A DNA stretch of 64,000 nucleotides from Imperialibacter roseus (GCF_032999765.1 NZ_CP136051.1:2952417-3016416), one strand, 5' to 3'; shown: positions 38,546-48,525, counted from the first letter of the stretch. Program-made: numbers and translations. The notes: a model not told the origin generated them from the sequence alone.

Positions 38546-38567
38546 GCGGCCAGGCCATGCCTGCCGC
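38546..38567. terminator. GC-rich hairpin between convergent genes
   Basis: GCGG/CCGC and CAGGC/GCCTG form a 9-base stem with one bulged C and a CAT loop, seven bases past the peptidase stop. There is no T-run on either strand, so it is a probable but atypical terminator or processing hairpin. Confidence 0.35.
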
Positions 38568-38622
38568 CAAAAAACTTCAATCAAAAATCCCTGCCCCAAT
38601 TAACATAGCTGGTTATTCCCTG

Positions 38623-40818
38623 TCAAAATTTATATCCCAATGTCAGATAGAAAGTCCTGCCATTAGCTGGTAAGATGCCTGGGCCTGGATACATCTGAAT
38701 TCTCCTGCTGAAATACCTGGCGTCAGCTACATTGTTCACACCGCCTGAAAAATGATATTTATCGAGAAAGCCCAGGTTAAAGGCCCAGTCGATGACTGTA
38801 TAAGCGGGTATTACTCCCACGATGCCCGACTCGGAAAATTCGGTATTGTTGGCGTCGTTGAATTGCTCGCTTACATAGCTAACCTGCAAGGTGGAAGAAA
38901 AACTTTTGTGTGTGAATTCAAGCCCGGCTCGTTCTATCCAGTCGGGGACGTTTTCTACATGGTTACCGTTGAGGGAGACTTCCTGATTGCCGCTGGCTAC
39001 AGTCACGTCCAGATACCTGGCATTGGTGTAGGCCAGTGAGTTAAACAGCCGCAAGTCGGTGTTCACATTGTTTTTCACACCTCCCAGCAACGAAAAATTA
39101 AGGTACATTTCCAAACCTTTGACTTCAGAATTCCCCACATTGGTGGTGAAAAGGTAGGAAGCATTGGCACTCCCCTGCATTGTCACTTTACCAATTCTGT
39201 CGCCATAAAAAAGGTAATACCCATTGATGTCGAAATTCAGTAGGTTGCCTATGCTTCCCCTGTAGCCAGCGTCAATATCATACCCACGACTGTCTTTCAA
39301 GTTGGGGTCAACTATGCCTAGCTGATCGGCTGGTGTAATGTAGGCGTACAGGTACGGTCGGTACGCCTGGGAGATATTTCCATAAAGTTGGGTCTCATTG
39401 GTTAACTGATATTGCAAACCAGTACCGAAAAGAGGAAAGTTACGTTTGCCTGTATAGGACACGGGAAAAGAGGCGTTGTTAATGACTCCTGACAGATCTG
39501 ATTTGATCACTTCATACCTGAATCCTGGCGTTACCGAAAACCTTTTATTCAGGTAAAAGATATTTTCTGCAAAGGCAGCATAGTTGATGGTTGAGAATGT
39601 CAAGTCGGTACCATAAGGTGCAACAAGAGTGAAATTAAAGTCACTTCCTGTCGTTCCTGTACCTTTCTGTCTCCTCTTGGTCGTCCCATCGAAATACCTC
39701 ACCCCTGCCGAAAGCACACTCTTCACTTGCCCGAGGCTGTATTCGTGAAGAAGTCTTGCTTCTGTCGTTACACTACCATAAAAGTCCCTGTCGATCTGCC
39801 GTGGATTGAAAGAGCCTATGTTGGTGTTGAACGTGTCTTTTACAGTAGCAGGGTTGATAAACTGTATACTGCTTCGTTCACCCCAAACACCGTTGGCAGT
39901 TAATTCAAGCGATGTAGAGGGAGAGAGCTGATAGTTGAAAGTAACAGCCGGAACGTTAATGATAGGACTAAAATAATTTCTAGACCTGTCGGATTGCCTT
40001 GAATTGTCCTTGAATTGTGCGTCCGTTAGTCCGCCTGCTATCTGCTGGCGGTAGTCCATTCCGGAAAATTGCAAAGCTACGCTACCCTTATTGGAAAACC
40101 GGTACTTGACATTGGCATACCAGGCATCGTAGTTAAAAGCAGAATTGGGGCGCCAGCCGTCGCCATGTCGGTTGTTGTAGTAGGCATAGTAACTTACTTT
40201 CCCTTTCGTTCCGCCCACGGCATTATACGAATTGAAAAGATTGTTAGCGCCAAGTGTCTGCTCGCTTTCCAGCGAAAACACTTTGGTGGAGTCTCCTTCC
40301 TTCATCACATAGTTCATCATCCCACCGTACTGACTGCCGAACTGAAGGGCTGCTGAGCCACGCACAAGCTGCACCTGTTTTACCCCTTGCATAGGCACCT
40401 GATAGTGGTTTTCAGGATAGCCAAATATGTCGGAATTAGTGTTGTAGCCATTCTGCCGCATATTCATTTCGATGGAACGATGGGCATCGGTTCCTCTGGT
40501 TCCTATATTCATTTGGGTGCCGGCACCATCCATATCCCAAAGATTGACGCCCGGCATTTTTGCGAAGACCATCCTGCCAACGTTTTGAACGAGATTGGCT
40601 CCACCGTTATCCAAATCCACTGTTTCCGTCTTTTTACCTGCAAATATGTTAGCGCCAACTATATCAGGTAACGCCTGCTTCTTATCGTGAAAGCCCTTAA
40701 CAGTTACGGCGTCAAGAATTTTTGTTGAAATACTGTCTGGTTCGTTTATTTCCTGCGCTTCGACTGAACTCCAAAGGCAGCCCAAAGCGAATAGAAACAG
40801 AAGTCTAATGTTTTTCAT
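38623..40818 (-). CDS. TonB-dependent receptor (FecA-like, no STN domain)
   Basis: A 731-residue outer-membrane receptor. ATG 40818 (MKNIRLLFLFALGCLWSSVEA) is used because a signal peptide begins there. The plug spans about 50-170 (VGRMVFAKMPGVNLWDMDGAG, NIGTRGTDAHRSIEMNMRQN, VQLVRGSAALQFGSQYGGMM), then a barrel ending LTLGYKF. There is no CarboxypepD or STN domain, which is the form of classic siderophore and FecA-like receptors rather than SusC. It closes the minus-strand cluster from 45.6 kb, downstream of the haloperoxidase-type protein. Confidence 0.93.
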   Translation of the reverse strand: MKNIRLLFLFALGCLWSSVEAQEINEPDSISTKILDAVTVKGFHDKKQALPDIVGANIFAGKKTETVDLDNGGANLVQNVGRMVFAKMPGVNLWDMDGAGTQMNIGTRGTDAHRSIEMNMRQNGYNTNSDIFGYPENHYQVPMQGVKQVQLVRGSAALQFGSQYGGMMNYVMKEGDSTKVFSLESEQTLGANNLFNSYNAVGGTKGKVSYYAYYNNRHGDGWRPNSAFNYDAWYANVKYRFSNKGSVALQFSGMDYRQQIAGGLTDAQFKDNSRQSDRSRNYFSPIINVPAVTFNYQLSPSTSLELTANGVWGERSSIQFINPATVKDTFNTNIGSFNPRQIDRDFYGSVTTEARLLHEYSLGQVKSVLSAGVRYFDGTTKRRQKGTGTTGSDFNFTLVAPYGTDLTFSTINYAAFAENIFYLNKRFSVTPGFRYEVIKSDLSGVINNASFPVSYTGKRNFPLFGTGLQYQLTNETQLYGNISQAYRPYLYAYITPADQLGIVDPNLKDSRGYDIDAGYRGSIGNLLNFDINGYYLFYGDRIGKVTMQGSANASYLFTTNVGNSEVKGLEMYLNFSLLGGVKNNVNTDLRLFNSLAYTNARYLDVTVASGNQEVSLNGNHVENVPDWIERAGLEFTHKSFSSTLQVSYVSEQFNDANNTEFSESGIVGVIPAYTVIDWAFNLGFLDKYHFSGGVNNVADARYFSRRIQMYPGPGILPANGRTFYLTLGYKF

Positions 40819-40919
40819 GTAAAATTGAATTTCAGCGTTGCAACTGATGACAGTCACCAACTCTGGTTTTAAAAGATTTAAAAAAAATAGTTGCAAAATA
40901 CTTTCGAAGGCGACAAGTA

Positions 40920-40950
40920 CCCACTGTCTGCTTTAATGACAGACAGTGGG
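40920..40950. repeat. Perfect inverted repeat upstream of the TonB receptor
   Basis: CCCACTGTCTG and CAGACAGTGGG are exact reverse complements (11 bases) around a 9-base CTTTAATGA loop. It lies between the haloperoxidase stop and the receptor start with no T-run on either strand, so it may be an operator or an mRNA-stabilising hairpin rather than a terminator. Confidence 0.6.
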
Positions 40951-41005
40951 GAAATATCCGGCTTGCCGTATCCAGCACCCATCTTTATTTAATTAATTCG
41001 GTAAG

Positions 41006-42547
41006 TCAATTAGCTCCGTCATTTTTAGCTTTCTCAATGCTATACTGAGCCACTTTTCTGCCCTGATCGGTGCCAACTACCGCATCAAACCTGTAATGAA
41101 TGCCACCGTACACCCTTGAAATGGCCGCTTCTTCGGCCCAGAAGTTACAGAGCTCGGCTTCCTGCGGAAATATATAACCCAACACCGCCGCACCTGCAGC
41201 AGAAAACACGCTATGTCCTGAGGTATAGCTGGGAAAATTCGGCGTTCCCGCTATGGTCTTGTAGCCGGGAATCGTTTGAATCGGTCTTGGATAATGGTAG
41301 TAATACTTAGCATCCCAGCAACTGATGCCGGCGTCCATGATGGCCATGTTCATATAGGCAAAAGTTCTTGCAGAGCGAATAGGGTTTTGCTTGTACTTGA
41401 TGATAAAGTCTTTGGCAAAACGATTCCAATGGCCTGGTGGTGTGTACGTGCCCAAGCCATCTTGCCAGAAATTGGCAATAGCCCGCCACTCGTCGGTCAT
41501 GTTGTCGGCATAGTGTTTGAGTTCTTTCACATTTTCCTCAAACTCGGCAGAGCCTGGAGCAGGTGGAGCAATTGGCCGGACTTCCTGTACGGTAGGCACA
41601 TTCCACATTTTCACTTTGCCAAACAAAGGAGTGAGCCCTACTGGTCTGGTGGGTAATTCCAGGTTGTCCCACTGCCAGCCAAATCTTGCGAATGCTGCAG
41701 CTTTGATAGAATCAGATACTGCCTTTGGTGCCTGGGCCTTTTTCATGCCATCACCAGCAGCTCTGGCAAGCGCCACTTTGGCCACCTCCTCACCAATGTG
41801 CTTACCAGCCTCAACATCACTTTCCACATTGATACCTGCCCAAATCAAGCTTTGTAAGTGTTCGTCCGCTTTGGCAGCCAGGTAGTCCTTTTCTAACGGA
41901 AACATAGCGGTCAATACGTCCCTGGAACTTGTAGCAATCACAGCACCGTCAGAAGGGTATGACGGAAGGGTACTCTTTTCGTAAGCCGGCGTGATAGCGT
42001 TGTCTATATTGTATGGAGCCTGTCTGTTAAACGTGTATTTGTAGTGCCATGTCGTTATTAATCCGTCGAATTGGGCCACGCTCAAATAGGCAAAAGCCCT
42101 GCAAGCATAAGGAGGATGAGCAAATGGAAATGCCGGTGGCCCCTCGGGACTCGCCGGATTAGGCAAGGTGTAGGTGTCGTCCTCGTTTGGCCCGGGAATC
42201 AGGTTGTACTTGGCCACCAACTCCAGCGCAATCTCGTTCCATCTGATCACGGAGTTGTTGGTCCAGTACTCCACTTTTTTAAGCTGATCAGTCGTGAGGT
42301 TGGCAGAGGCCGACTTAAGGTCTGCTAGCTCGGCCATGTACTCGGCAGATGTAACATCGGACGGTGCGTCGATTACGACCTGATCTACTGAGGTTAGCAG
42401 AACGGGTGTCCACGATCCGGCATCCTCGTCGAGGCTTGAATAGGCGTAGTCACTAAAGTTTGCCATGGTGGGCAACTCATCGTCGCATGCAGTAATCACC
42501 AGTACCATGCAAAGGCTGGCAACTGCTATAGTTATATTCTTATTCAT
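41006..42547 (-). CDS. Vanadium-dependent haloperoxidase / PAP2-like lipoprotein
   Basis: A 513-residue lipoprotein (VLVITAC) of the fold shared by vanadium haloperoxidases and PAP2 acid phosphatases. The oxyanion-binding motifs are complete: KYYYHYPRP (Lys414, Arg421), PSYTSGHS (His near 445) and SRVYGGIHYRFD (about 483-494). The large size and the helical N-terminal half resemble the haloperoxidase-related group rather than small phosphatases. Sequence alone cannot separate haloperoxidase from phosphatase activity. It sits between outer-membrane barrels and a TonB receptor. Confidence 0.88.
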   Translation of the reverse strand: MNKNITIAVASLCMVLVITACDDELPTMANFSDYAYSSLDEDAGSWTPVLLTSVDQVVIDAPSDVTSAEYMAELADLKSASANLTTDQLKKVEYWTNNSVIRWNEIALELVAKYNLIPGPNEDDTYTLPNPASPEGPPAFPFAHPPYACRAFAYLSVAQFDGLITTWHYKYTFNRQAPYNIDNAITPAYEKSTLPSYPSDGAVIATSSRDVLTAMFPLEKDYLAAKADEHLQSLIWAGINVESDVEAGKHIGEEVAKVALARAAGDGMKKAQAPKAVSDSIKAAAFARFGWQWDNLELPTRPVGLTPLFGKVKMWNVPTVQEVRPIAPPAPGSAEFEENVKELKHYADNMTDEWRAIANFWQDGLGTYTPPGHWNRFAKDFIIKYKQNPIRSARTFAYMNMAIMDAGISCWDAKYYYHYPRPIQTIPGYKTIAGTPNFPSYTSGHSVFSAAGAAVLGYIFPQEAELCNFWAEEAAISRVYGGIHYRFDAVVGTDQGRKVAQYSIEKAKNDGAN

Positions 42548-42565
42548 TGATGTCTTTTTTAAAAT

Positions 42566-43492
42566 CTAGATTTTGAATTGGTAGGTCAAACCAATGCCCA
42601 AATTGTTGGACTTGGCGGTATTTCTTCCGCTTATCCGCTGGCTATAATATACCAGCGCACCGAGTCCTTTCGCCGCTTTAGGGTAATACTGGGCAGTCAA
42701 TCCAACCTGACCAAATTCAACCTTGTTTGTTGGTTGCGCAGCATTATACTTTCTGATATCGTCACCCGAAGTTGACACCAGTCCCTGGTAATTAGCTTCC
42801 ACTTTGAGGGAGTAATCCAACAACCAGCTACCCACTACGGCCTGGTAGTTCCATGCGTCCGGCACGTCCATCCAAGCCGTGTAATAGCTGCCATCATTGT
42901 AGTAATAGTCTCTTTCAGCCTCTGTCTGCCCTCTCCAAAGGTGCGCACCAGTAATTCTGGCATACATTCCCTTATCTAATTGATAATGCACAATGCCTCT
43001 TACACCAAACTCCGGCGCACCGAAACCTAGTGAATAAGGCATGTAGTCGGACAGGTAGTTGCTCATTGGAGTAGAAAAACTGACGGTCGTCAGCAAGGCT
43101 AGTTTTCCTGCCCCCAATTGTTTGTTCATCAGCTCTCCCTTGAGTGAAATCCCGATGTCCTGGAATCCTTTGGCTCCGGCAAACTTGCCTCCGTTCGGCT
43201 CGCTCGACTTGGTTTTCACATAGGGCGTTGCCACTATGAGGTTCAACTTGTCATGCAATCCTATGGCGATCATGGGCAAAACGGTATTTCTCGTCACTGT
43301 TTCGATCGTTTGATTCACCCTCAAGAGGTCGCCTTCCCAATAGTGATCAAAAGAGCTCATGTCGTAAATCAACGCTACACATGACTCTCGTTGTTTCATC
43401 ATGATGGCATCTGTAGGCGTTTGTGCTTTTACCTGGATGAGGGTGAACACAAAGGCAGAAATGCCAAAAAGTATATATTTATTGCTTTTCAT
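42566..43492 (-). CDS. Outer-membrane beta-barrel protein, cluster member
   Basis: A 308-residue exported protein, signal peptide ending VKA near residue 23. The rest is strand-rich with aromatic girdles and turn motifs, and ends LGIGLTYQFKI, so it should form an outer-membrane barrel of about 12-14 strands. The segment MKQRESCVALIYDMSSFDHY is well-structured but unfamiliar. It precedes the haloperoxidase-type gene by 18 bases. No family assigned. Confidence 0.75.
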   Translation of the reverse strand: MKSNKYILFGISAFVFTLIQVKAQTPTDAIMMKQRESCVALIYDMSSFDHYWEGDLLRVNQTIETVTRNTVLPMIAIGLHDKLNLIVATPYVKTKSSEPNGGKFAGAKGFQDIGISLKGELMNKQLGAGKLALLTTVSFSTPMSNYLSDYMPYSLGFGAPEFGVRGIVHYQLDKGMYARITGAHLWRGQTEAERDYYYNDGSYYTAWMDVPDAWNYQAVVGSWLLDYSLKVEANYQGLVSTSGDDIRKYNAAQPTNKVEFGQVGLTAQYYPKAAKGLGALVYYSQRISGRNTAKSNNLGIGLTYQFKI

Positions 43493-43685
43493 TAATTGCT
43501 AGGTTAAAATGTAAGGGTAAAGGAATTTCAGGCACGCTTGTCCTTTCAAAAGTCGATCGACAACTCACCGGTAAAGGCACAAAATTACCGGCCACCCCGC
43601 AAAGGCAGTATTTACCCCAGCGTTTCCACTGGTCAAACTTGACGCCTTGGGCGGCTACTTTGTGAAGTTAAGCGGCTGGAAAAAA

Positions 43686-44822
43686 CTAGTTTTGAGATCC
43701 GGTAAAGTCGTTTACATCAACAGTGTGTCTGGCCATTCCAAAACGATAGGTGAAACCGAAGTTTATCAGATAGTCAGCAAATGCAGCATCGCCGTTGACC
43801 AACTCCCCTGTTTCTTTGGTTCTTTGCTTGTCGGAAAAATTCTGCACCCTGGCACGGTCGACCGCTATCGGCACAGTCAGGCTAAATGCCATGTTTCCAA
43901 TGCCATAGTTCACACCTGGCTCAAGCGACACAATATAGCCTGGTCTCCTGAATCCCTCATCTCCTCCGATGAGGTCGCTTGATGGCACACCCTCCAGTCT
44001 TGCTCCGCCATACAAGCCAAGCCCCTGCACAGGAGTGACGTACAACGCACCCAGCCGGGCTGCGTACTGATCGGATACAGATAATTCAGAGGCAGACCCC
44101 CGGAAATTAGTAGTCGAATATTTCTCCCTGGGATTCACCATGTAGTACAACAGGGCGCTCACCACCAGCTTCTCTGAAATGTTGTGGTAAGCCTGTGATT
44201 CGAATGTAATGCCGACACCACCATCGCCTGGCTGTATCGACTGATCGAGGCCAGACGTGATCACCTGGTCACGGTTAGGTCCCTGGTTGTAGAATTTGCC
44301 CTTTGCCCGGTAATTCCCAGAAGGAAGCTTCATGCCTAAGCCAAGCGAAATATTGGATCCTGCATGTGTGGCAGGGTCGAGCAGCCAGTAGCTAGCACCA
44401 AACCTTATGTCTGCCAGCCCGCTTGAATAAGTCGAATGCCTGTCGCCGAGGCCGTTGGGTGGGTTGCCGCCATGCTCGTACATCGACGACCTGGCGTGAT
44501 TAACGAAAGGAAGAACAAAATTTACTGAAAGGCGATCTGAAATGCCGTAGGCTATCAGAAAGTCGAAGAAATAAGAATCGTTTATTACCTCAGTGCCGTT
44601 TTCAACTCGCTCAGTTTCTTCATGCTTTCCACGAAAATGCTTGTAAGAATGGAAATACCTGAAATTGGTTGCTGCGTTCCACTGTCCTTTGCCGAGCACC
44701 GCACCGCCTCCAACGTTGACACCAGCCCCTGACCTAACAGCAATACAACCTTGTGAAAAAGCCTCGTTAGCAGCCGCCAACAGGCATATCAAAACTATAT
44801 ATATAGTAAAAGTAGATTTCAT
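43686..44822 (-). CDS. Outer-membrane beta-barrel protein, cluster member
   Basis: A 378-residue exported protein. A signal peptide ending AFS is followed by QGCIAVRSGAGVNVGGGAVLGKGQWNAATNFRYFHSYKHF, then many amphipathic strands including LPSGNYRAKGKFYNQGP and LINFGFTYRFGMAR near the end. The layout resembles the phenol-degradation-meta/transporter group of barrels. Two barrels next to each other with a haloperoxidase-type protein and a TonB receptor suggest one envelope system. Ligand unknown. Confidence 0.75.
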   Translation of the reverse strand: MKSTFTIYIVLICLLAAANEAFSQGCIAVRSGAGVNVGGGAVLGKGQWNAATNFRYFHSYKHFRGKHEETERVENGTEVINDSYFFDFLIAYGISDRLSVNFVLPFVNHARSSMYEHGGNPPNGLGDRHSTYSSGLADIRFGASYWLLDPATHAGSNISLGLGMKLPSGNYRAKGKFYNQGPNRDQVITSGLDQSIQPGDGGVGITFESQAYHNISEKLVVSALLYYMVNPREKYSTTNFRGSASELSVSDQYAARLGALYVTPVQGLGLYGGARLEGVPSSDLIGGDEGFRRPGYIVSLEPGVNYGIGNMAFSLTVPIAVDRARVQNFSDKQRTKETGELVNGDAAFADYLINFGFTYRFGMARHTVDVNDFTGSQN

Positions 44823-45069
44823 TTTGAGATGATTTTAGTAAAAGAAAAAGTATTGGGTAGACCAATTCTGAAAAGCCCTACTTATCATTTCTCACCGTCT
44901 TCGACAGCACAAAGCTTTGCCAAAAAACCTGCCAGCGACTTACTGAAGCACCAAACAACTATAAACAACCTCGTTTGTAGGAAACCAGCTAAAGTTTCGC
45001 AGCAAAAGACTGATGTGTCAGCGATGAAGAAATAACGAGAAGACCACTCAGAATCGGTCTGATTCTGTC

Positions 45070-45651
45070 TTAGACTAAAATACCTCTGGGTGGAGGGTTT
45101 TGGATCGAAAGGTAAAAAATGTAATCGGAGACAACGTAGTCGGCATTCTCTACGGAATAAAAACCACCGTAGGAAGCCCTTTCCATTGCCACATTCGAAA
45201 TCATGTAATCTTTAGAAAGCGATTTTGAAAAATCAACCTGTTTAGCCGTGGAAGCATCCGGCGCTGTGAAGGTACTCACATAGTCCTCAATGGCTTCATG
45301 TAGCTTTTGTTGGTTGTAATCAGGAAGGCAAACGATGTACAGTGTATCCGCTGCATATTTTTGTTTGACCAATCGATAGAACTTTCCTTCTACCTCGATA
45401 AGCCCGTCAACTCTTTCATAGTTGGCCTGGTCAGGCATGTAGGCAAGAGACACCGCTACCTTGAACTCAACTAACTCTTCTTCATTGAAATTGTCTGAAT
45501 CCAGGTCACTAACCACCTGTTGTTCAAGGTTATATTTCAAACCCATGAACACACCGTAAAAACCGATGATGTTCAAAAGGAACAGAAAAAGAAGCGATAT
45601 GGCGGTGATCCGACGCAATGAAGTAGGTATACTTTTCCGAAATGTATGCAT
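45070..45651 (-). CDS. Single-pass membrane-anchored protein, cluster member
   Basis: A 193-residue protein with an uncleaved hydrophobic segment at about 17-36 (ISLLFLFLLNIIGFYGVFMG) and a periplasmic domain. It ends NPPPRGILV. No known family is recognised. It begins the minus-strand cluster that runs to the TonB receptor; a small hairpin (CAGAATC/GATTCTG, 45049-45067) follows three bases past its stop, so it may be partly separate from the barrel gene 247 bases on. Confidence 0.65.
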   Translation of the reverse strand: MHTFRKSIPTSLRRITAISLLFLFLLNIIGFYGVFMGLKYNLEQQVVSDLDSDNFNEEELVEFKVAVSLAYMPDQANYERVDGLIEVEGKFYRLVKQKYAADTLYIVCLPDYNQQKLHEAIEDYVSTFTAPDASTAKQVDFSKSLSKDYMISNVAMERASYGGFYSVENADYVVSDYIFYLSIQNPPPRGILV

Positions 45652-45828
45652 TTAGGTGAACTATCCCAAGCCCACCCTAAAGGAATAATTTACTATATTT
45701 CGCAAGCATATCTGCAACCAACCGTAAGTTCATAAGTACTTTAAGCATTACGCCATAAGCCTGTTAGTTCAGACTATATGGAATACGTGCATAGTTTTTT
45801 CTCGAAAACTCAAAACTTTCCTACATCT

Positions 45829-46656
45829 ATGAGCTTACCATTCGATCACCTTGTGATTAAAGTCGATGACTTAGAAAAAGCCACGCAAACATTCACTGCA
45901 AGCGGGTTCGTAGTGACAAAAGGAGGCGTTCATAAGGGCGGGTTCTCTGAAAACGCATTGGTAATGTTTAAAGACGGAAGCTTTCTGGAGCTATTGTCGA
46001 TCAGAAAAGGTGTCAAGCCATTTCTTTTGAAACTTTATTCTAAAACCCGGGCTTTCAGGTCTCTCAAGTACTCGAAGAAATGGGGGCTTTTTCACAGGTT
46101 TTACGACAGGGCTCTTTCGCTGCCTGAAGGAGTGACAGATTTCTGCGTTTTGTCAGCTGATATAAAAGCAGATCTGACGAGGATAAACGATGGGGGCCTT
46201 TTCGTCACCAAACCAATGGCAGCGGCGAGAAAGAAGCCGGATGGGAAAAAGATTAACTGGCAAATGGCTTCAACCCTCCTGACTGAGCTTCCATTTATTC
46301 GGGGCCCCTATTCCGCTCCCTCATCTCCTTCCGACGAAGCAACGGCGCACAAAAATGGCATTACCGGCATTAAATCAATTACTCTCCTGGCACTTGATTT
46401 TAAGGAAATGATGCGCAACCTGACCACTCTGCTGAATCAGGAGCCCCGGCAGAATCCGGCTGACGAAGACAAAGAGGCCAGATATATCATCGGCTCAACT
46501 ACCCTTATTTTAAAGAAATCGTCTGAAAATGATTTGCTCATCAAAAAATTGAGAAGCAAAGGACTGGGCGTGTTCGGGATCGAATGGGAATTTGGTACCA
46601 ATGGTTCGCAAGTAGAATCCGATTTTTCTAACTTACATGGATTAGTAGTGCTATAG
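45829..46656 (+). CDS. VOC-fold (glyoxalase-like) protein
   Basis: A 275-residue protein opening LPFDHLVIKVDDLEKATQTF, the glyoxalase/dioxygenase-superfamily start with its metal-ligand His, and a second half-module around GIKSITLLALDFKEMMRNLT. This matches Glyoxalase_3-like proteins. ATG 45829 is preferred over 45778 because the family pattern starts within three residues. The substrate is unknown; the Glu/His set of a true glyoxalase I was not fully traced. Confidence 0.78.
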   Translation: MSLPFDHLVIKVDDLEKATQTFTASGFVVTKGGVHKGGFSENALVMFKDGSFLELLSIRKGVKPFLLKLYSKTRAFRSLKYSKKWGLFHRFYDRALSLPEGVTDFCVLSADIKADLTRINDGGLFVTKPMAAARKKPDGKKINWQMASTLLTELPFIRGPYSAPSSPSDEATAHKNGITGIKSITLLALDFKEMMRNLTTLLNQEPRQNPADEDKEARYIIGSTTLILKKSSENDLLIKKLRSKGLGVFGIEWEFGTNGSQVESDFSNLHGLVVL

Positions 46657-46723
46657 TACGGCTGACCCCTTTGATTATATCAAGTTGAGGGTTGGGCGTC
46701 GATGCCAATCAAACCAACCTTAG

Positions 46724-48409
46724 ATGAAAAAATTAACTTATCTTTTGCCCCTGCTCGGGGCAATCATTTCTTGCTCCACGCCTGATTACGACGTAATTAT
46801 CCGCAACGGACTCATCTACGATGGCTCGGGCAGTGCTCCTATTAGTGCCGACCTGGGTATTAAAGGCGATACGATTGCGACCATAGGTAACCTGAAGGAA
46901 AAATCAGGAGCGACAGAAATTGATGCCAAAGGCAAGGCAGTGAGCCCTGGCTTCATCAACATGCTAAGCTGGGCTACAGAAAGCATCATTACCGATCCTC
47001 GGTCTATGAGCGACATCAGACAGGGAGTTACACTGGAAGTGTTTGGCGAGGGGGTATCGATGGGCCCGCTGAGTGATAAAATGAAGGCCGACTGGGTCAA
47101 GAATGCAGAAGAAGAAACTGATATCACCCCAGAATGGACCACACTCGGAGAATACCTGGAGTACCTGGAAACCAAAGGCGTCACACCCAACGTAGCCTCC
47201 TTCATCGGCGCTACTACCCTACGCATTCACACTGTTGACTATGATAACCGTCCGCCCACTGAAGAAGAACTAGACAGCATGCGGTTACTGGTAAAACAGG
47301 GGATGGAAGAAGGCGCTTTGGGCATTGGTTCATCTCTGATATATGCCCCTGCCTTTTACGCCAGCACTGAGGAGTTAATAGAACTGTGCAAGGTGGCTGC
47401 TCCCTATGGTGGCCGGTACATCACCCACATGCGCAGCGAAGGCAATCAGCTACTGGAAGCGGTAGACGAAACGATCAGGATTGCTAAGGAATCTGGAATC
47501 CCGGCAGAAATCTATCATCTGAAAGTAGCAGGCACCGACAACTGGTGGAAAATAGACACGTTGCTTACTATGATCGAAGGAGCGAGAGCAGAGGGAATTA
47601 AACTCACCACTGACATGTATACCTACACCGCTGGCGCCACCGGGCTCGATGCTTCCATGCCACCCTGGGTGCAGGAAGGTGGCCCGGAAAAATGGAGAGA
47701 GCGCTTGCAGGATCCCGATATTAGAAAGAAAGTGATCGAAGAGATGCGAACTGCCACCAATGAATGGGAAAACCTGCTGCTGTCCGCCGGTTCGCCAGAA
47801 CGGGTTGTGCTGCTTGGCTTCAAGAACGATTCGCTGAAAACAATCTACACCGGAAAAACTTTGGCGGAAGCCGCAGCTATTCATGGTAAGTCTGCAGAAG
47901 AAACCGCTATTGATTTGGTGATAGCCGATGAGACCCGGGTGGGTACGGCCTACTTCATGATGTCAGAAGAAAACGTCAAGCGCCAGATACAACTGCCCTA
48001 CATGAGTTTTGGGTCTGATGCTGAGTCGGTGATGCCGGAGGGCAAAGTGCTAGAGTCGAGCACCCATCCACGCACCTATGGCAATTTTGCCAGGCTGTTG
48101 GGCAAGTATGTGAGAGACGAGAAAGTGATTTCTCTGGAAGAGGCCATTAGAAAACTATCTTCGATGCCAGCTGAAAACATGGGGATAAGAAAAAGGGGGC
48201 GGCTTCTGCCTGGCTACTACGCCGATGTGGTGATCTTTGACCCAGCGACAATTCAGGATCACGCTACGTTTGAAAACCCTCATCAGCTTTCCACAGGCGT
48301 GACCGACGTTTGGGTAAATGGCGTGCAGGTCCTTAGCAACAGCGAGCATACGGGAAGCTTTCCCGGAAGAGTAGTAAGAGGCCCGGGATGGGTAGGTTAC
48401 AAGGACTGA
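46724..48409 (+). CDS. D-aminoacylase-like amidohydrolase with altered metal site
   Basis: A 561-residue lipoprotein (AIISC) of the N-acyl-D-amino-acid deacylase branch of amidohydrolases. Family features are DYDVIIRNGLIYDGSGSAP, ITHMRSEG (His235), AEIYHLKVAG (His265) and SFGSDAES (Asp432). However, where the superfamily has HxH after PGFI, it reads PGFINMLSWA, and the ligand Cys (GNCG in the Alcaligenes enzyme) reads GEG. Two of the three usual sites are thus replaced, so the enzyme probably uses one metal, perhaps with Glu as a ligand, or acts on a different substrate. Confidence 0.88.
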   Translation: MKKLTYLLPLLGAIISCSTPDYDVIIRNGLIYDGSGSAPISADLGIKGDTIATIGNLKEKSGATEIDAKGKAVSPGFINMLSWATESIITDPRSMSDIRQGVTLEVFGEGVSMGPLSDKMKADWVKNAEEETDITPEWTTLGEYLEYLETKGVTPNVASFIGATTLRIHTVDYDNRPPTEEELDSMRLLVKQGMEEGALGIGSSLIYAPAFYASTEELIELCKVAAPYGGRYITHMRSEGNQLLEAVDETIRIAKESGIPAEIYHLKVAGTDNWWKIDTLLTMIEGARAEGIKLTTDMYTYTAGATGLDASMPPWVQEGGPEKWRERLQDPDIRKKVIEEMRTATNEWENLLLSAGSPERVVLLGFKNDSLKTIYTGKTLAEAAAIHGKSAEETAIDLVIADETRVGTAYFMMSEENVKRQIQLPYMSFGSDAESVMPEGKVLESSTHPRTYGNFARLLGKYVRDEKVISLEEAIRKLSSMPAENMGIRKRGRLLPGYYADVVIFDPATIQDHATFENPHQLSTGVTDVWVNGVQVLSNSEHTGSFPGRVVRGPGWVGYKD

Positions 48410-48525
48410 TCTGGAGCGTGGACGATATTCGACTGTGAAGGAATGGCGAAAAAAGATATAATCAAGTGGCAATTTTACATGCTACAGTTATTCTCCTATC
48501 TTAATGAAACTATACTAACCTGACC

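Noticed and set aside
44829-45035. 68-residue plus-strand open frame between barrel and membrane-protein genes
   Set aside because: Composition is unlike a folded protein, it has no family feel, and it lies antisense to the leader of the barrel gene.
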